Origin: Phytophthora sp. 'mugwort'
Lineage: Eukaryota; Oomycota; Peronosporomycetes; Peronosporales; Peronosporaceae
Direction of reading: 5' to 3'
DNA length: 64,000 bases
Assembly: GCA_033558025.1 (NCBI GenBank)
Contig: JAUCEF010000018.1
Location: forward strand, 930,001 to 994,000
Part shown: piece by piece, positions 1 through 10,472 of the stretch
How positions within the stretch are numbered: position 1 is the first letter of the stretch
Layout: each line of letters begins with the position of its first letter
Notes under the pieces: generated by a model
What the model was told of the DNA's origin: nothing
Seen by the model: the letters and a program-made list of their open reading frames with translations, nothing else
The model's database searches: none
Program-made: the position numbers and the translations under genes

Positions 1-92
1 TCAAATTATTACTACTAGTAGTAATACGTAAAACTGGTCGTATTAATAGTAAAGTATTACTACTGTAGTAGTATTTGTTTGGCTCAAATCTA

Positions 93-1815
93 CTACATGA
101 TAGAGCATCTGCCGCATGTGCATTTTGCCATTGCCTTTGCCTCGAGCTCTTCGTCCTCTGTCTCTTGTGGCTTCTGAACAGACAATGATGTTATTAGCAA
201 GTGTTAAGCAGGACTCGATGAGTTTGAACAAATGACACCAGCATGAACTCACCGTGTCTTCTTTGCGCTCTCTCGTCTTTTGGGTTGTTTCCACTGAAGG
301 CTCCACTTCTTCAGCTGGAGTCGGGGCATCTGTCGAGTCCACTGCAAGAGTCTTGGATTGATCGGTCACAACAATTTCGACGTTCGTTTGGTCAACGGAC
401 TTCACCGTAGCTTCCATCGCGACAGTAAGTGTATCGGGAACACTAGGAATATCTTGTGTTGTGACCAATTGGACCTCAGCCTCAGCTTCTTCGATCACTG
501 TTGTCATATTCGACAGCACCTGCTGGACGACTATCATGGTCTCCACACCTTCCACCATTGATGAGTCCACAGGAAGCTCTTCAGCCACACTTGCTTCCTG
601 TTCAATGACAGAGTTGTCCTCATGAGCAGCTTCGTCGTCGTCGTCACCATCGCTTCCAGACTCCTGTGCGGGGTTTAAATCGTCGTCGTCAGCAGGATTC
701 TCGACATCCTGCTTGTCGTCCGACACTTGATTGCATACCTCAAGCTGCATTTTAACCTTGGTTTCCTCTTCAGTGTATTCCTTGCTTCCTGTAGGCTCCT
801 GATCCTTGACGCTTTCGAGCTTCTCCTCCTTTAAGGGGGAAGAAATCGGCTCTGAAGCTGCTCGCACCTTGTTCTCTTTTTCGCGAGCGTCCGTCTTTTC
901 TAGAACTATTGAAGAGCTGGTTGCTGAGATCAAACCTTTTAATGCCTTAGCGTCCACTCCTGCTTGTTCAATCTTCGACATCGCCATCTCCAACTGCCGA
1001 AGCAACAAGAACAGTGTTAAATTCCGCTGCACATGTGTAGACAGCGCCACGACCAGCATTGCACCTCTTGGTTGGAAAACTCGGCGGGCTCATTCTTTGC
1101 GACAGGTTTGAACAAGTGACCAGCATGTTCTTCAGAGAACATCATGAAATGCTGTACGCAGAACAGCACTTGTACCATATTCGTGCCCTCGTACAGATCG
1201 TCCGTGCAGAAGAGCGACAAGTCGTACATTCCGATCCTGTCGACACAACTTGTTAGCGCCTAATGCAGTGCAAAACGCTAGCCACGACTTCTCTAACGTA
1301 CGATTTGCACTGCCTCAAAAAGACGGAAATGTTCTCGCGCTCCTTCCACGGAGCCATTCGCTTCGAGTAGTTGCGGCTAATGGGGGACATGCAGTTGGAG
1401 ACGTCGGGGAAGAGCGTCTCCATCTATCCCGATACACACATGAAAATCATTAGTGTCTAACATAAAACTCCAGTAAGCTTAACAAGATTGACGTACCATT
1501 TCACGTAGCACCACTCCAGACCTGAGGGCCTCAAACAGATCCGTGGTCGGCAGCTCGCGCTTCAGCACACTCTGAATCCACGTCATCACCTCCTGCAGCC
1601 AGGAACATAATGTGTATTAGTCATGGGTGTCAGGCATTAAAAAGGCGTGTAGGGTCCAAGCTTCTTACGCGCTGTCGGCGGAGGTACTCAATGGCCATCG
1701 CTTTATCGCTGGCCCACCTGGCAGACAGCGAAAGACTGCGCTGGTGCTTGCCACCCATCGCTGACTCGCGCACGTCGCTACCCTCATGGTTCGGTACTAG
1801 CACATTCAAGTTCAT
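93..1815 (-). CDS. Calponin-homology domain protein with acidic tail and CaaX-like C-terminus
   Basis: I read six exons on the minus strand: 1815-1669, 1592-1497, 1423-1302, 1236-1065, 993-253 and 173-93. All have GT-AG borders, and the frame is continuous (452 aa). Exons 2-4 encode a single CH domain. Its first half contains WIQSVLKRELPTTDLFEALR and its second half has APWKERENISVFLRQCK followed by DLYEGTNMVQVLF, the transgelin/calponin pattern. CH domains of this type bind actin or serve as cytoskeletal adaptors. Exon 5 is a long, low-complexity acidic region with runs of D and E. The last exon ends GRCSIM-stop, a CaaX-like box, which would suit membrane attachment by farnesylation. The start chosen is the first ATG of exon 1; an open frame without ATG continues upstream to a stop near 1918, so the N-terminus is uncertain. 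The family call is firm; the cellular role is inferred. Confidence 0.75.
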
Positions 1816-2191
1816 GTTCACGTAGTGGTCTGAAGTTGTAGACGTTGGTAGCTCTGGGCTTGGTACTTTCCGCGTCGCGTCTCCAAAGAAAGTGTGACCA
1901 CCGCCTTTAGCCAGTGCTTAGGCTGCGAAACCAACGCAATACGCTTGAGTTCAATAGCAAAATTGCCCTTGACTATGGAGCCAGCGCTCGATCCCATCAG
2001 CTCGCCACAATCCCAGCGCAGCGATGAAAATACACTTTGCTCACACGTCACATGTTGCAGTTGACTAGTGCCACTAACGCGTCACCAGTGGCTACATTCC
2101 GTCCCATTGTTTCTACCCGATTCGCACTTAATGAAGTTGCCAGTCCACCGCCAACAGTATTCGACGACATATTCGTTCGAGTATTGGCACG

Positions 2192-3708
2192 ATGATTCGC
2201 GTGGTAGCGGGAACGTATGAAGGCTTGCTGTATGGCTGGGAGTGCCCCACAGTGGCCACGGGTGAGCCCGCCAAGATGAAGCTCACCTTTGGCTATGCGG
2301 CGCATGCGGAGTGCATCAAGAGCGTGGCGCTAATGGCCGCCAAGCAGGGCAAGTCGCTGCTGTCCGGCAGCAGTGACGAGATGATCAAGTACGTTGACCG
2401 CTACGTAGCAATTTTCTATGGTTGCAATCGAAAAAAAGACAGTAGACAACGTGCTAATGTGATTTTCTGACATTGCACGCAGGATCTACAACGTGGACAA
2501 GCGCGTGGAGGTCGGCAGTCTCATGGAGCAGCACGGCGCCATCACGAGCCTCGAGTTCTTCGGCCAAAGCCATGTGCTCAGCGGCAGCGCCGACAACTCC
2601 ATCTGCATCTGGCGCACATCGGACTGGAACTGTTTGCACATCCTTGGTGGTCACAAGTGAGTAGCGGGCTTCGGGCTCTGACTTGATTTCTAGCATTTAA
2701 AGTTTGCTGGTGCTTGTTGCTAAACTTTAGGGGCGAAATCAACTCGATCGCGGTGCATCCGAGCGGAAAGCTGTGCTTCTCAGTGGCACGCGACCGCACG
2801 CTGCGCATGTGGAACCTCGTGAAGGGCCGTATCGCCTTCATTCGTCGGTTGGAAAAGGAAGCAGAGCTCGTTCTGATCTCCCAGAAGGGCACGCACTATG
2901 CGCTCTGCTTCGGCAAGGACTTATCGGTGTTCAACATGAACGCAGAGGTGGGGAATCACAAGACTGCTATTTGTATTGAAACGCTGTCTAACCGTCGATT
3001 TGGTTGCTAGCTGGTGGGCACGTTGGAGCATTCGAAGAAGATTTACTGTGCCGCGTTTGCCACGGATGAATACGTCGTCTGTGGTGGTGACGACAAGCAT
3101 ATTTATGTCTGGAAGACGAACGGAACGTAAGTACTATGCCTTTTAATACTAAAGGTGACTGTATGGGCTTTCACTAAAGTTTGTGTACTTTACTATTTTC
3201 TTACAGATTGGTTGCAAAGGTCACCCACAAGGACATTGACGCACGTATCCGATGCCTGCAAGTCGTGTATCCCCATGGCGACGACAAACTGCCGTGGATC
3301 GTGCTGGCGACGTCTGACGGCGCGTTCCAGATTTGGGATTTCGCGTCTTTTACACTGGATGCCTCGTCCCCCGATCAGTCGAACAAGTCCGTGGAGCCGA
3401 TGGCCTCAACTGTTCTTCTCACCAAGCCTCGTGTGACGTGTCTCTCCGTGTGCATTGCAAGTGAAAAGATCGCTGCGGGAACGAGCAAGAGCGAAGTTGC
3501 TACTGAGAAGACCAAGAAGGCCAAGAAAACTAAATTGAAGAAGCCTGCGGCTCCTGCTGCTGGTGTCCCACACGTGGTCGTCGAGCTGGATGATGACACA
3601 AGCAAGACTGCGAAGCAAGAAGAAGCGTCCACCAAGCGCAAAGCGACTGATGGCGCTCAACAGAAAAACAAGAACAAGAAGAGGAAGCAAAAAAAATCAA
3701 AGCAGTAG
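2192..3708 (+). CDS. PAK1IP1/Mak11-like WD40 ribosome-biogenesis protein
   Basis: Five exons (2192-2388, 2483-2656, 2731-2947, 3011-3126, 3207-3708) give a 401 aa protein with consistent splice phases. WD40 blades run through the first ~280 residues. Diagnostic stretches are LLSGSSDEMIKIYNVDKRVE, SGSADNSICIW and IAVHPSGKLCFSVARDRTLR, the last being the signature of the Mak11/PAK1IP1 family. The C-terminus is a lysine-rich tail (KKNKNKKRKQKKSKQ type), typical of nucleolar proteins. Family members act in the nucleolus in 60S ribosomal subunit assembly, and the animal protein also binds PAK1. The gene is divergent from the CH-domain gene, with ~375 bp between the starts. A run of 17 A follows at 3747-3763. 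Confidence in the family is high. Confidence 0.88.
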
Positions 3709-4094
3709 AACAACATTCGTCTTGGGTAACTGACTGCCTCTGTTTGAAAAAAAAAAAAAAAAACGTAATAGATTGTCCATTGCTACACGTAAATTGCTTC
3801 AAGTCGTGCTATCCTACTGCATCATTGCTAAGCTGGGCAGTTTAGAACTACTATTATATACGTAGTACTACTGCAAATAAATACTAAGTAGTAGTATAAA
3901 ATGATACTAATACACGAGCGTACAGTACTGTACATATGTGTAGAGCTGCAACTTGTACCACGTGAAGCTACTCGCGTTGCTGGTGCTCGGCAGACAACTT
4001 CGAGGATGTTCTGCATTTTGGAAACAAACGTTATGAAAAATGCAGTCGCTTGAGCAAGAAGTTCACTTGAATCATGCCTTCCTCGGTCGTATTT
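3709..4094. other. Convergent intergenic region with A17 run
   Basis: This holds the 3' flanks of two convergent genes. A run of 17 A lies at 3747-3763. An AT-rich stretch at 3845-3912 is built from tagtagta/actacta words, similar in composition to positions 8-80 at the window start. No coding signal seen. Confidence 0.5.
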
Positions 4095-5381
4095 TCAAGC
4101 TTCTGTCAGCTTGCGCTTTTGCAGTAACTCGAGGTTAGCCGCATCACCCGGCTTTCTAGTCGTTTCAATCAGATGCAGAGAATCTTCCAGTCGTTTGCGT
4201 TTGTTGGAAGTGACAGTGCCGCTGTCCGCTCGATGCTCTTTTTGCTGTATGTCATCGTCCGGCTGCACTTCATTCACCGCTTCTTTGTCAATTAAGATGC
4301 TCTGAAACTCGAGTAACGCCATATCCATCGGTATCATCAAGTCATTCATCACCAAGTCGTCAACCTCGAGGCCTCCCAACCACGCTTCGAGACCGACCTC
4401 AACTGGATCATCGAAACCCACACAAGTCAGCGGAGGTTCCACCTCGTTCACTTCAATCTCGTTGGAGACACCTGCACCTTTACAAGACACTTGACCCTCC
4501 TCCACCTGACCATGCGTGTCGTGATAACTCGTGTCCAATGTGTTGCCTAGTTGCCGTAGCTTCCCCTGGAGCTCTGTCTGCTCCGCCTGGGCTTCGGTCG
4601 TGACGAAGTGCAGTCTTCCCTCGCTCTTGTCACACTTGTTGCGTAGGCATCGATTTGCTTGGACGAGTTTGTCAATCTGCTGTACAGCTTCCGTCTGGAT
4701 TGCTTCTAATTGGCGATGCACCGCTGCCATTTTAGCCGCGTGAGCCTGTTGCAACTGCGTGTTCGTGACTTGCAGCTTGACAATTTCTTGCGCTGCTGCT
4801 GCCGCTTGGATCGAGTTGTCACGTCGGAGTTGAGCATTCGTTGCCTCTAATTCCCGAAGCCGCACCACGAGCTCCTGCGTCGCCATAGAAGGGGTTCTCA
4901 GACGTATATTCTCTTCCTCTAGCTCCCGGATCTGAGCCGTTGCCTTCTTCTTCGTCCCTCGTAGAGCGGTACTCAACAGATCCACCCGTCGCTGGTAGTC
5001 CTGCTTGGCAGCATTGAAGTGGTCAAGAGCCTGCAAGCGTGCACAGTTTTCAAGCTGTAGACGCTCCTTGGCGAGTGGAAATTGGGACTTGTCGCTTGCC
5101 GGGAGCTGAAGATCCTGGTGGTTCTTGTCTGCCATGGTGGCAGAGGTTGGGAGATCAAGCTGGAGATCGAAGAAAGCCACGCCCTCCAGCAGAAAACGCA
5201 GGCCATCGACACCTTGTGGCGACGCACTCATCATCGTCTCCGTCTCCAGTATGTTGTCCCCGCTCTCGACTTGCGGCTTGAAGGGCACAATCTCAAGTGA
5301 CGGAGAGATTAAGTGTAGAGCAGTGACATTTGTTGACAAGTTACCAGGAAGAGAATGAGGCCGAAAAGGGAGTTGTCGCAT
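4095..5381 (-). CDS. Coiled-coil protein of unknown function
   Basis: Single open frame of up to 428 codons. The first listed codons may be upstream of the true start: methionines occur around residues 50-51 (MMSASPQG) and 83 (MADKNHQD). Roughly residues 95-280 are a long heptad-rich coiled coil (for example KKKATAQIRELEEENIRLRT and VVRLRELEATNAQLRRD), followed by an acidic, leucine-rich segment and a basic KRKRLEDSLHLIE stretch near the C-terminus that could be a nuclear signal. The coiled coil resembles bZIP zippers, but I do not see a clear basic region directly before it, so I do not call it a bZIP factor. It converges on the WD40 gene. No family recognised. Confidence 0.6.
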   Translation of the reverse strand: MRQLPFRPHSLPGNLSTNVTALHLISPSLEIVPFKPQVESGDNILETETMMSASPQGVDGLRFLLEGVAFFDLQLDLPTSATMADKNHQDLQLPASDKSQFPLAKERLQLENCARLQALDHFNAAKQDYQRRVDLLSTALRGTKKKATAQIRELEEENIRLRTPSMATQELVVRLRELEATNAQLRRDNSIQAAAAAQEIVKLQVTNTQLQQAHAAKMAAVHRQLEAIQTEAVQQIDKLVQANRCLRNKCDKSEGRLHFVTTEAQAEQTELQGKLRQLGNTLDTSYHDTHGQVEEGQVSCKGAGVSNEIEVNEVEPPLTCVGFDDPVEVGLEAWLGGLEVDDLVMNDLMIPMDMALLEFQSILIDKEAVNEVQPDDDIQQKEHRADSGTVTSNKRKRLEDSLHLIETTRKPGDAANLELLQKRKLTEA

Positions 5382-5437
5382 AGCATTTCAGTGGGGGATT
5401 CACGGTGTAAGAGAGAGACGAATACATGTAACGAAGA

Positions 5438-5440
<3 letters not shown>

Positions 5441-5519
<79 letters not shown>
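5441..5519 (+). repeat. (AG)n dinucleotide microsatellite
   Basis: About 79 bp of uninterrupted AG repeats, preceded by imperfect gaga words from 5411. It lies upstream of the adenosine kinase gene and just outside the 5' end of the divergent coiled-coil gene. It creates spurious open frames (poly-Ser/Leu and poly-Arg/Glu) in the six-frame translation. Confidence 0.95.
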
Positions 5520-5522
<3 letters not shown>

Positions 5523-5625
5523 ACGGCCAAACCGTGGACAATAGCCCGGGTAGGTGTCGAGCCAAAGTTGAAATCTGTGTTTCTATTTCTAATTGGGTAA
5601 TCGATTAATTAAAGGCAAGTTGAAG

Positions 5626-5648
5626 TCGGACTCAGAATCTGAGTCCGA
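5626..5648. promoter_or_regulatory. 23 bp near-perfect palindrome with two TGAGTC half sites
   Basis: Arms of 11 bp (5626-5636 and 5638-5648) are exact reverse complements around one central base. Each arm contains TGAGTC/GACTCA, the core bound by AP-1/GCN4-type bZIP proteins. It lies ~240 bp upstream of the preferred adenosine kinase ATG. CCAAT boxes follow at 5661 (direct), 5724 and 5754 (inverted). The binding role is inferred. Confidence 0.45.
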
Positions 5649-5866
5649 TTTTCATTTCGTCCAATAGTGATGCGTTATTTAACGGGTGGCCATCCGCCGT
5701 TTGCCCGAATCGCTTATACGTTGATTGGTTGGAAAGCTTTTTCCTTAGCGCTAATTGGTCCGTCGCGATGCCACTCTAAAACTTATTGTCAGTCATGAAG
5801 CGAACGTGTCCCCATTCGCCTTCCGTCCAGCAGTCCAAGCAGCAGCGCGTTAACCTTCAGAGCACC

Positions 5867-6904
5867 ATGGCTTCCGAGCATCTGACGCACTCCATCGTGG
5901 GACTAGGCAACCCGCTGCTCGACATCTCGGCTGATGTGACGCCCGAGTTCCTGGATAAGTACGGTCTCAAGCTGGACAACGCCATCTTGGCGGATGAGAG
6001 CCACGTCCCCATGTTCGAAGAGCTCCTGAAGCTCAAGCCCATGTTCGTGGCTGGTGGCGCCACTCAGAACTCGATCCGCGTAGCTCAGTGGATGCTCAAC
6101 CAGCACAACAAGACGGCCACATCTTTCTTTGGCTCTGTGGGCAAGGACGCACACGGCGCTAAGCTCAAGGAGTGCGCACAGTCTGACGGTGTCAACGTGT
6201 CGTACCTCGAGCACGCCGACATCAAGACGGGGACGTGCGCTGTGTGTGTCGTGCACACGGAGCGCTCATTGGTCGCTGACCTCTCGGCTGCTAACCACTT
6301 CCACCACGACCATTTGGCCAAGCCGGAGAGTCAGGAGATCATTAACCACGGTCAGTTCTTCTACTCGGCTGGTTTCCATCTTACAGTCTCCCCTACAGCC
6401 GTCATGACCCTCGCCAAGCACGCCAAGGACAACAACAAGACCTTCCTTATCAACCTCTCGGCTCCCTTCATCGTTGAGTTCTTTAAGGACCCTCTTATGG
6501 CCGCTATCCCCTACGCTGACTTCGTCTTCGGCAACGAAAGTGAGGCCAAGACGCTCGGTAAGGTGCAGGGCTGGGGTGATGACGTCCAGGAGATCGCTCT
6601 CAAGACTGCGCAGCTCGAGAAGGCCAGCGGCTCGCGTTGCCGCACAGTCGTCTTCACCCAGGGCGCCGACGCCACGGTCGTCGTGCACCAGGGCAAGCTC
6701 CAGACCTTCGATGTGCCCAAGATGGCGGCCTCGTCGATCGTGGACACCAATGGCGCCGGTGACGCCTTCGTTGGAGGTTTCATCTCCCGTCTGGCTTTGG
6801 GTCAGCCTATTGACCAGTGCGTGAACGCTGGCCACTGGGCCGCTCAGATCGTGCTGGCCCGCTCGGGTTGCACGTTCCCGCAGACCTGCGAGTTCCAAGA
6901 CTAA
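5867..6904 (+). CDS. ADK: Adenosine kinase
   Basis: Phosphorylates adenosine to AMP using ATP in purine salvage, which also supports the methyl cycle by removing adenosine. PfkB-family signatures are clear: the N-terminal GNPLLDISADV, the AGGATQNSIRVAQWML substrate lid region, FGNESEAKTL, and the catalytic DTNGAGDAFVGGF motif with its anion-hole glycines and catalytic Asp near the C-terminus. I chose the ATG at 5867 because it sits in an accATGg context and gives 345 aa, the usual ADK length starting MASEH. An in-frame ATG at 5795 would add 24 residues and cannot be excluded. No introns. Downstream is a small hairpin. Very high confidence in identity. Confidence 0.96.
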   Translation: MASEHLTHSIVGLGNPLLDISADVTPEFLDKYGLKLDNAILADESHVPMFEELLKLKPMFVAGGATQNSIRVAQWMLNQHNKTATSFFGSVGKDAHGAKLKECAQSDGVNVSYLEHADIKTGTCAVCVVHTERSLVADLSAANHFHHDHLAKPESQEIINHGQFFYSAGFHLTVSPTAVMTLAKHAKDNNKTFLINLSAPFIVEFFKDPLMAAIPYADFVFGNESEAKTLGKVQGWGDDVQEIALKTAQLEKASGSRCRTVVFTQGADATVVVHQGKLQTFDVPKMAASSIVDTNGAGDAFVGGFISRLALGQPIDQCVNAGHWAAQIVLARSGCTFPQTCEFQD

Positions 6905-6915
6905 GCACCGTTGCT

Positions 6916-6950
6916 GTCAGGTCGAGTTCATCATAGTCTATCGACCTGAC
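6916..6950 (+). other. Hairpin in the 3' flank of adenosine kinase
   Basis: A 10 bp perfect inverted repeat (GTCAGGTCGA at 6916-6925, its complement at 6941-6950) with a 15 nt loop starts 12 bases after the ADK stop. It could form an RNA stem in the 3' UTR. Function unknown. Confidence 0.45.
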
Positions 6951-7301
6951 TACAGCTACAGCTAGAAGCGACACGTAAACCATGAGCCCCGTTGCCGACG
7001 ACGCTTTCGAGGCGGTGCGTGGGCCCTCATTCGCAACTTTCGTAGGCGAAGTATCTGACCGATCGCTACAGTCTCCAAACTGGAGTACTCGACACTTTCC
7101 CTCGAAGGAAGAACCACCTCCTCAAATAGACGTCTGCCTCGGCGCTCAACGCTCAACGCTCAACGCTCTTTCACTGCCCTCAATTGTTCCGTTCTAGCTG
7201 CATCTAATCTTGTCCAGTGACTGAAAATAGGTTGATGGAGCTGGAAATGGCGAGCATTCCCCATTGTTCCTGTATCTGTGGTCATAAACAGAATTCCAGC
7301 C
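6951..7301. other. Intergenic region with short octamer tandem repeat
   Basis: Separates adenosine kinase and the axonemal gene. An 8 bp unit (cgctcaac) is repeated about three and a half times around 7141-7168. A 71-codon frame starting at an ATG at 6982 has no recognisable content and is not called. Confidence 0.4.
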
Positions 7302-8360
7302 ATGTGTGCGTCCAAGATGTACGGGTATCAAGGATTCAAGTCGTTCGCAGTGCAGCATTGTGCGACACTCAAACCTGGCCAGCGTGCGACCAAGTTTTCG
7401 TCCATGGGCTCGCATATCATTGCGCCACCGACAATGAATCGTATGGGAAGACACACCCACGAGTCTGTGGCCAAGCAGAACGAACAGCTAGTTGAGCCAG
7501 AGGACTATCAAGTGCCCGACCGTCGTGGTGTGAGTGTGAACCAGAAGCGACCAGACTCGAAGCCTTTCATCGCGTCCAGTACGTATTTGCACGACTTCAC
7601 GGCATTTGACGACGAGCGCAAACGGGTGCTGCATGTGCCACTTGAAGCGTACGAAGAAGCTTTCCAGACTATCGCGAAGACGAACAATCAGCAACAAGAT
7701 GAAGCGATGATCCAGTTGAGTCAAGTGCACGACGTTCTCAAGCTTGCGCTTGGTGACGCTGCCGTGTCTCGTGTGCTTGAGGTTTTCCAGAGCTATTTGG
7801 ATCGTCGTGGAAGCGTTCGCGATCGGATCTCGTGGCTTCTCTTCAGCCAAACGGTGGCCCACGTCGACAGTCTCTTTACTCACGAGCTGAATCGGACGAC
7901 CGACTCTAGTAACAAAAAGTGGGGGACTGGGACTTTTGCTGAGAAGCAACTCAACGAATACCTTGTGCACTCATCAACAGCAGCTAGCAGCCACCAACTG
8001 GACTTTGGCACATACGGTGAGAACCCCAGAGATCGGCCATACATGCGAAAACGAGGGATGGCGTCAACCACAACGGACCTGAACCTGGGCACCAGCCGTG
8101 TCACCAACCACATTCCGGGATATGCCGGCTTTTTGCCACTTACATCGCATAATGCAGAGGCAGTGACACAAGCAAATGGCCCCGAGACGATCGCAGAGCT
8201 GCATCCAACTCCACGAACAGCTCTACGACTATTCCACAGCGACAATATCCCAGGCTACACAGGACACAAGCCGGTCGACTGTGTCAACTACCGTGGAGAA
8301 TGCCGTGCTGGAAGCAATCCCGGCACTACAACAGGAGAGAGTTACAACCTACATAAGTAG
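7302..8360 (+). CDS. CIMIP2/FAM166-like ciliary microtubule inner protein
   Basis: A 352 aa intronless protein starting at the ATG in MCASKMYGYQG. The C-terminal half holds two copies of the short motif IPGY(A/T)G: NHIPGYAGFLPLT near residue 270 and DNIPGYTGHKP near residue 315. This motif marks the FAM166/CIMIP2 family of proteins that line the inside of ciliary doublet microtubules. The central part (around residues 100-180) is helical and not recognised. In an oomycete such a protein would act in the zoospore flagella. It is convergent with the Vps33 gene, ~208 bp away. The motif is seen; the axonemal role is inferred from the family. Confidence 0.65.
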   Translation: MCASKMYGYQGFKSFAVQHCATLKPGQRATKFSSMGSHIIAPPTMNRMGRHTHESVAKQNEQLVEPEDYQVPDRRGVSVNQKRPDSKPFIASSTYLHDFTAFDDERKRVLHVPLEAYEEAFQTIAKTNNQQQDEAMIQLSQVHDVLKLALGDAAVSRVLEVFQSYLDRRGSVRDRISWLLFSQTVAHVDSLFTHELNRTTDSSNKKWGTGTFAEKQLNEYLVHSSTAASSHQLDFGTYGENPRDRPYMRKRGMASTTTDLNLGTSRVTNHIPGYAGFLPLTSHNAEAVTQANGPETIAELHPTPRTALRLFHSDNIPGYTGHKPVDCVNYRGECRAGSNPGTTTGESYNLHK

Positions 8361-8567
8361 CGTAATTAGCCATCTTGCCTCGCTTACCTCTTAATCTGTG
8401 AAGAGTTTCTGCTTAAAACCTAGTGCATCATGCAGTAGTAACAGATATATGCTCCAACAACTCGCTAATAAAGACCTTGCCGTTGAGTATACTCGTTGAA
8501 GCCACGACAAGTTCGATAGGATCTGCGAGCACAACGTCATAGGTCAGTTTTCGACAGCCATTTTTCA

Positions 8568-10346
8568 CTACCAAAGCACTGTTTCAATCGTACAGAAGGA
8601 CGCCATCCACCTTAACGCCGCAATCTCGAGATAAGTCACGCCACCGACAAATGCCACTACGACAACAGTCTTCTTTGGCTTAAGTTTCTTGATCTCCTCT
8701 GCATTATCTAGTCGATTATAATCAGCGAGATGCATCTCAGCACGTGGTCCGGGTAAACGACTCATGACATGGTTAAGACCTCTCCAGTGTCCATGTTTTA
8801 GAATCTCTTCCACCAGACGAACAGATATCGGCGCGTATCCTGACGTGACAAAGGCGGCATTCTTTGGATTTTTGATATTCACCTCGACGTCGACTACTGA
8901 CAAACTCTTTGCGACGAATCCAAACGACGCAGTGTCAATTGAGTCTCCAAGACTGGAACTCGAGTGTCGCTCGTAAAGTACCTTAAACCGCTCGAGATTG
9001 TTGAATGAGAAAATGAGTTCATGGCCATAAGTTCGGACAAGATGCATCTTGAATCGCTCCAGTTCATGTCGTGTCATGCCGTCGTTTACAACGCAATACA
9101 AACACAGTAAGCGAAGGACTTTTCGAACGTCTTCATGTCGATAAATGAGCTCTTGGATCGTATCAAGCACCTCCACTTGGTCCATGATTTTCCTCTCTAG
9201 ATGCCACAATTCACGAAATGGTTTGCCTGACGTCGTTGTCTCGAGATATTCGAGTAAATTAATATGTTGTTCAATAGACTGTTGCGACGTCTTCATCTGT
9301 GGCACCATCTTGACGAACGCATTCACTTCTGCAGCGGTTGCGGTGGTACTATCCTGTTGAAACTCGGTGAACTGCTGCTTGATATTAACAGCGAGAACGT
9401 TTAATATCGCTGGAATAGTGTGGATATGTTTGTCTCGAATCTGTCGGAAAATGTCGTCCGTTGAGTTCAAAGCCACGAGCGCAGGTACGTCGCTAGCGCC
9501 GTCATCTCGAAGAATCTGTGGTGACGTCGTGAGGAATCCATCTTGAATCTGCATCACTTCATCCAGCACTGCTTCATACGTGAGTGGCGTGGACAAAACG
9601 GACGCAAAGTCCACACTTCGATCCAGTAAAATCAACGTCTCCAGTCGGGATTTTGGAGATCCTATCGATGTTCCGGTATCGCTCATTCCCGTTCCGCTTG
9701 CATTCATCTCCATCAAATGGTTGAGCACCAGCATCGACATCTCGCCTTTGTACTTGATGCTACCGAAGTTTCCATACACTTGTTGTAGTAAATTCAACGC
9801 TGCCGCCATGTCCAGCAGCGAGCTTCGATCTCCTTCCACGTCGCACTCGTACAGTGTCCGGTGGAAGCCCAACGTGAGCAAATCCGTATCCAAAGGGAAG
9901 AACCCCATGGCTAATTCCCCAGTCTGGAATCTGCCACTCACTCGCCCATTGTCCAATGCTTGATCCAGCAGGGTCGTCCACTTGCCCACTACGTAGAGCG
10001 CCAGTCGTCTCTCTTTGTCTCCCCGTTCCAGCAGCTTGTCTGCATGAACTGCAACCGCTCGGACGTCACGTGTCCGAGCAAATGCCAGGTAGACTACAGT
10101 CGTGTCTGCTGTGACACTGCAGACGTCGTCTGTGAGCTCCAGACACTCGACCACGTGATGATTCTTCAAGACTCCGAGACCGTCCACAAACACGTGCGTC
10201 AACAGCGTTGCCAGACGATTCGTGAGCACGAGCGAGACCTGATCCGGGCCTAATTGGTCCAGTAGATGCGTCAATGAGCGCTCGTACTCGTCGCGAAGCT
10301 TCTGGAGCGGTAGTACGCCCTTATCAAGAGCTGGCAGCTTCACCAT
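8568..10346 (-). CDS. VPS33: Vps33 (Sec1/Munc18 family) HOPS/CORVET subunit
   Basis: 592 aa from the ATG at 10346 (MVKLPALDKGVLP). SM-family features of the Vps33 branch are evident: LLDRSVDFASVLSTPLTYEA in the middle, HWRGLNHVMSRLPGP, and the C-terminal VVVAFVGGVTYLEIAALRW motif. Vps33 chaperones SNARE assembly as part of the HOPS and CORVET tethers at late endosomes and vacuoles. The open frame extends upstream of 10346 without an ATG (as far as ~10430), so an extra 5' exon is possible, but alignment with family N-termini favours the chosen start. The neighbouring CBS gene ends 127 bp upstream on the same strand. Confidence 0.9.
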   Translation of the reverse strand: MVKLPALDKGVLPLQKLRDEYERSLTHLLDQLGPDQVSLVLTNRLATLLTHVFVDGLGVLKNHHVVECLELTDDVCSVTADTTVVYLAFARTRDVRAVAVHADKLLERGDKERRLALYVVGKWTTLLDQALDNGRVSGRFQTGELAMGFFPLDTDLLTLGFHRTLYECDVEGDRSSLLDMAAALNLLQQVYGNFGSIKYKGEMSMLVLNHLMEMNASGTGMSDTGTSIGSPKSRLETLILLDRSVDFASVLSTPLTYEAVLDEVMQIQDGFLTTSPQILRDDGASDVPALVALNSTDDIFRQIRDKHIHTIPAILNVLAVNIKQQFTEFQQDSTTATAAEVNAFVKMVPQMKTSQQSIEQHINLLEYLETTTSGKPFRELWHLERKIMDQVEVLDTIQELIYRHEDVRKVLRLLCLYCVVNDGMTRHELERFKMHLVRTYGHELIFSFNNLERFKVLYERHSSSSLGDSIDTASFGFVAKSLSVVDVEVNIKNPKNAAFVTSGYAPISVRLVEEILKHGHWRGLNHVMSRLPGPRAEMHLADYNRLDNAEEIKKLKPKKTVVVVAFVGGVTYLEIAALRWMASFCTIETVLW

Positions 10347-10472
10347 CACGTGGTTGTATGGCAATATGAAGAGACGCGAAAATGGATCCGAATCTGACGT
10401 GATGTCAAAAACAAGCTGAGGTAGAGTGACATAAGAGAGTGGGATAGCTAACCGTGTTTTGTAAATAACACT

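Noticed and set aside
5309..5600. Long open frames of Ser-Leu or Arg-Glu repeats on both strands
   Set aside because: They are translations of the (AG)n microsatellite and have no other coding content.
6266..6898. 210-codon minus-strand frame opposite adenosine kinase
   Set aside because: It is antisense to a fully supported gene and has no recognisable domain.
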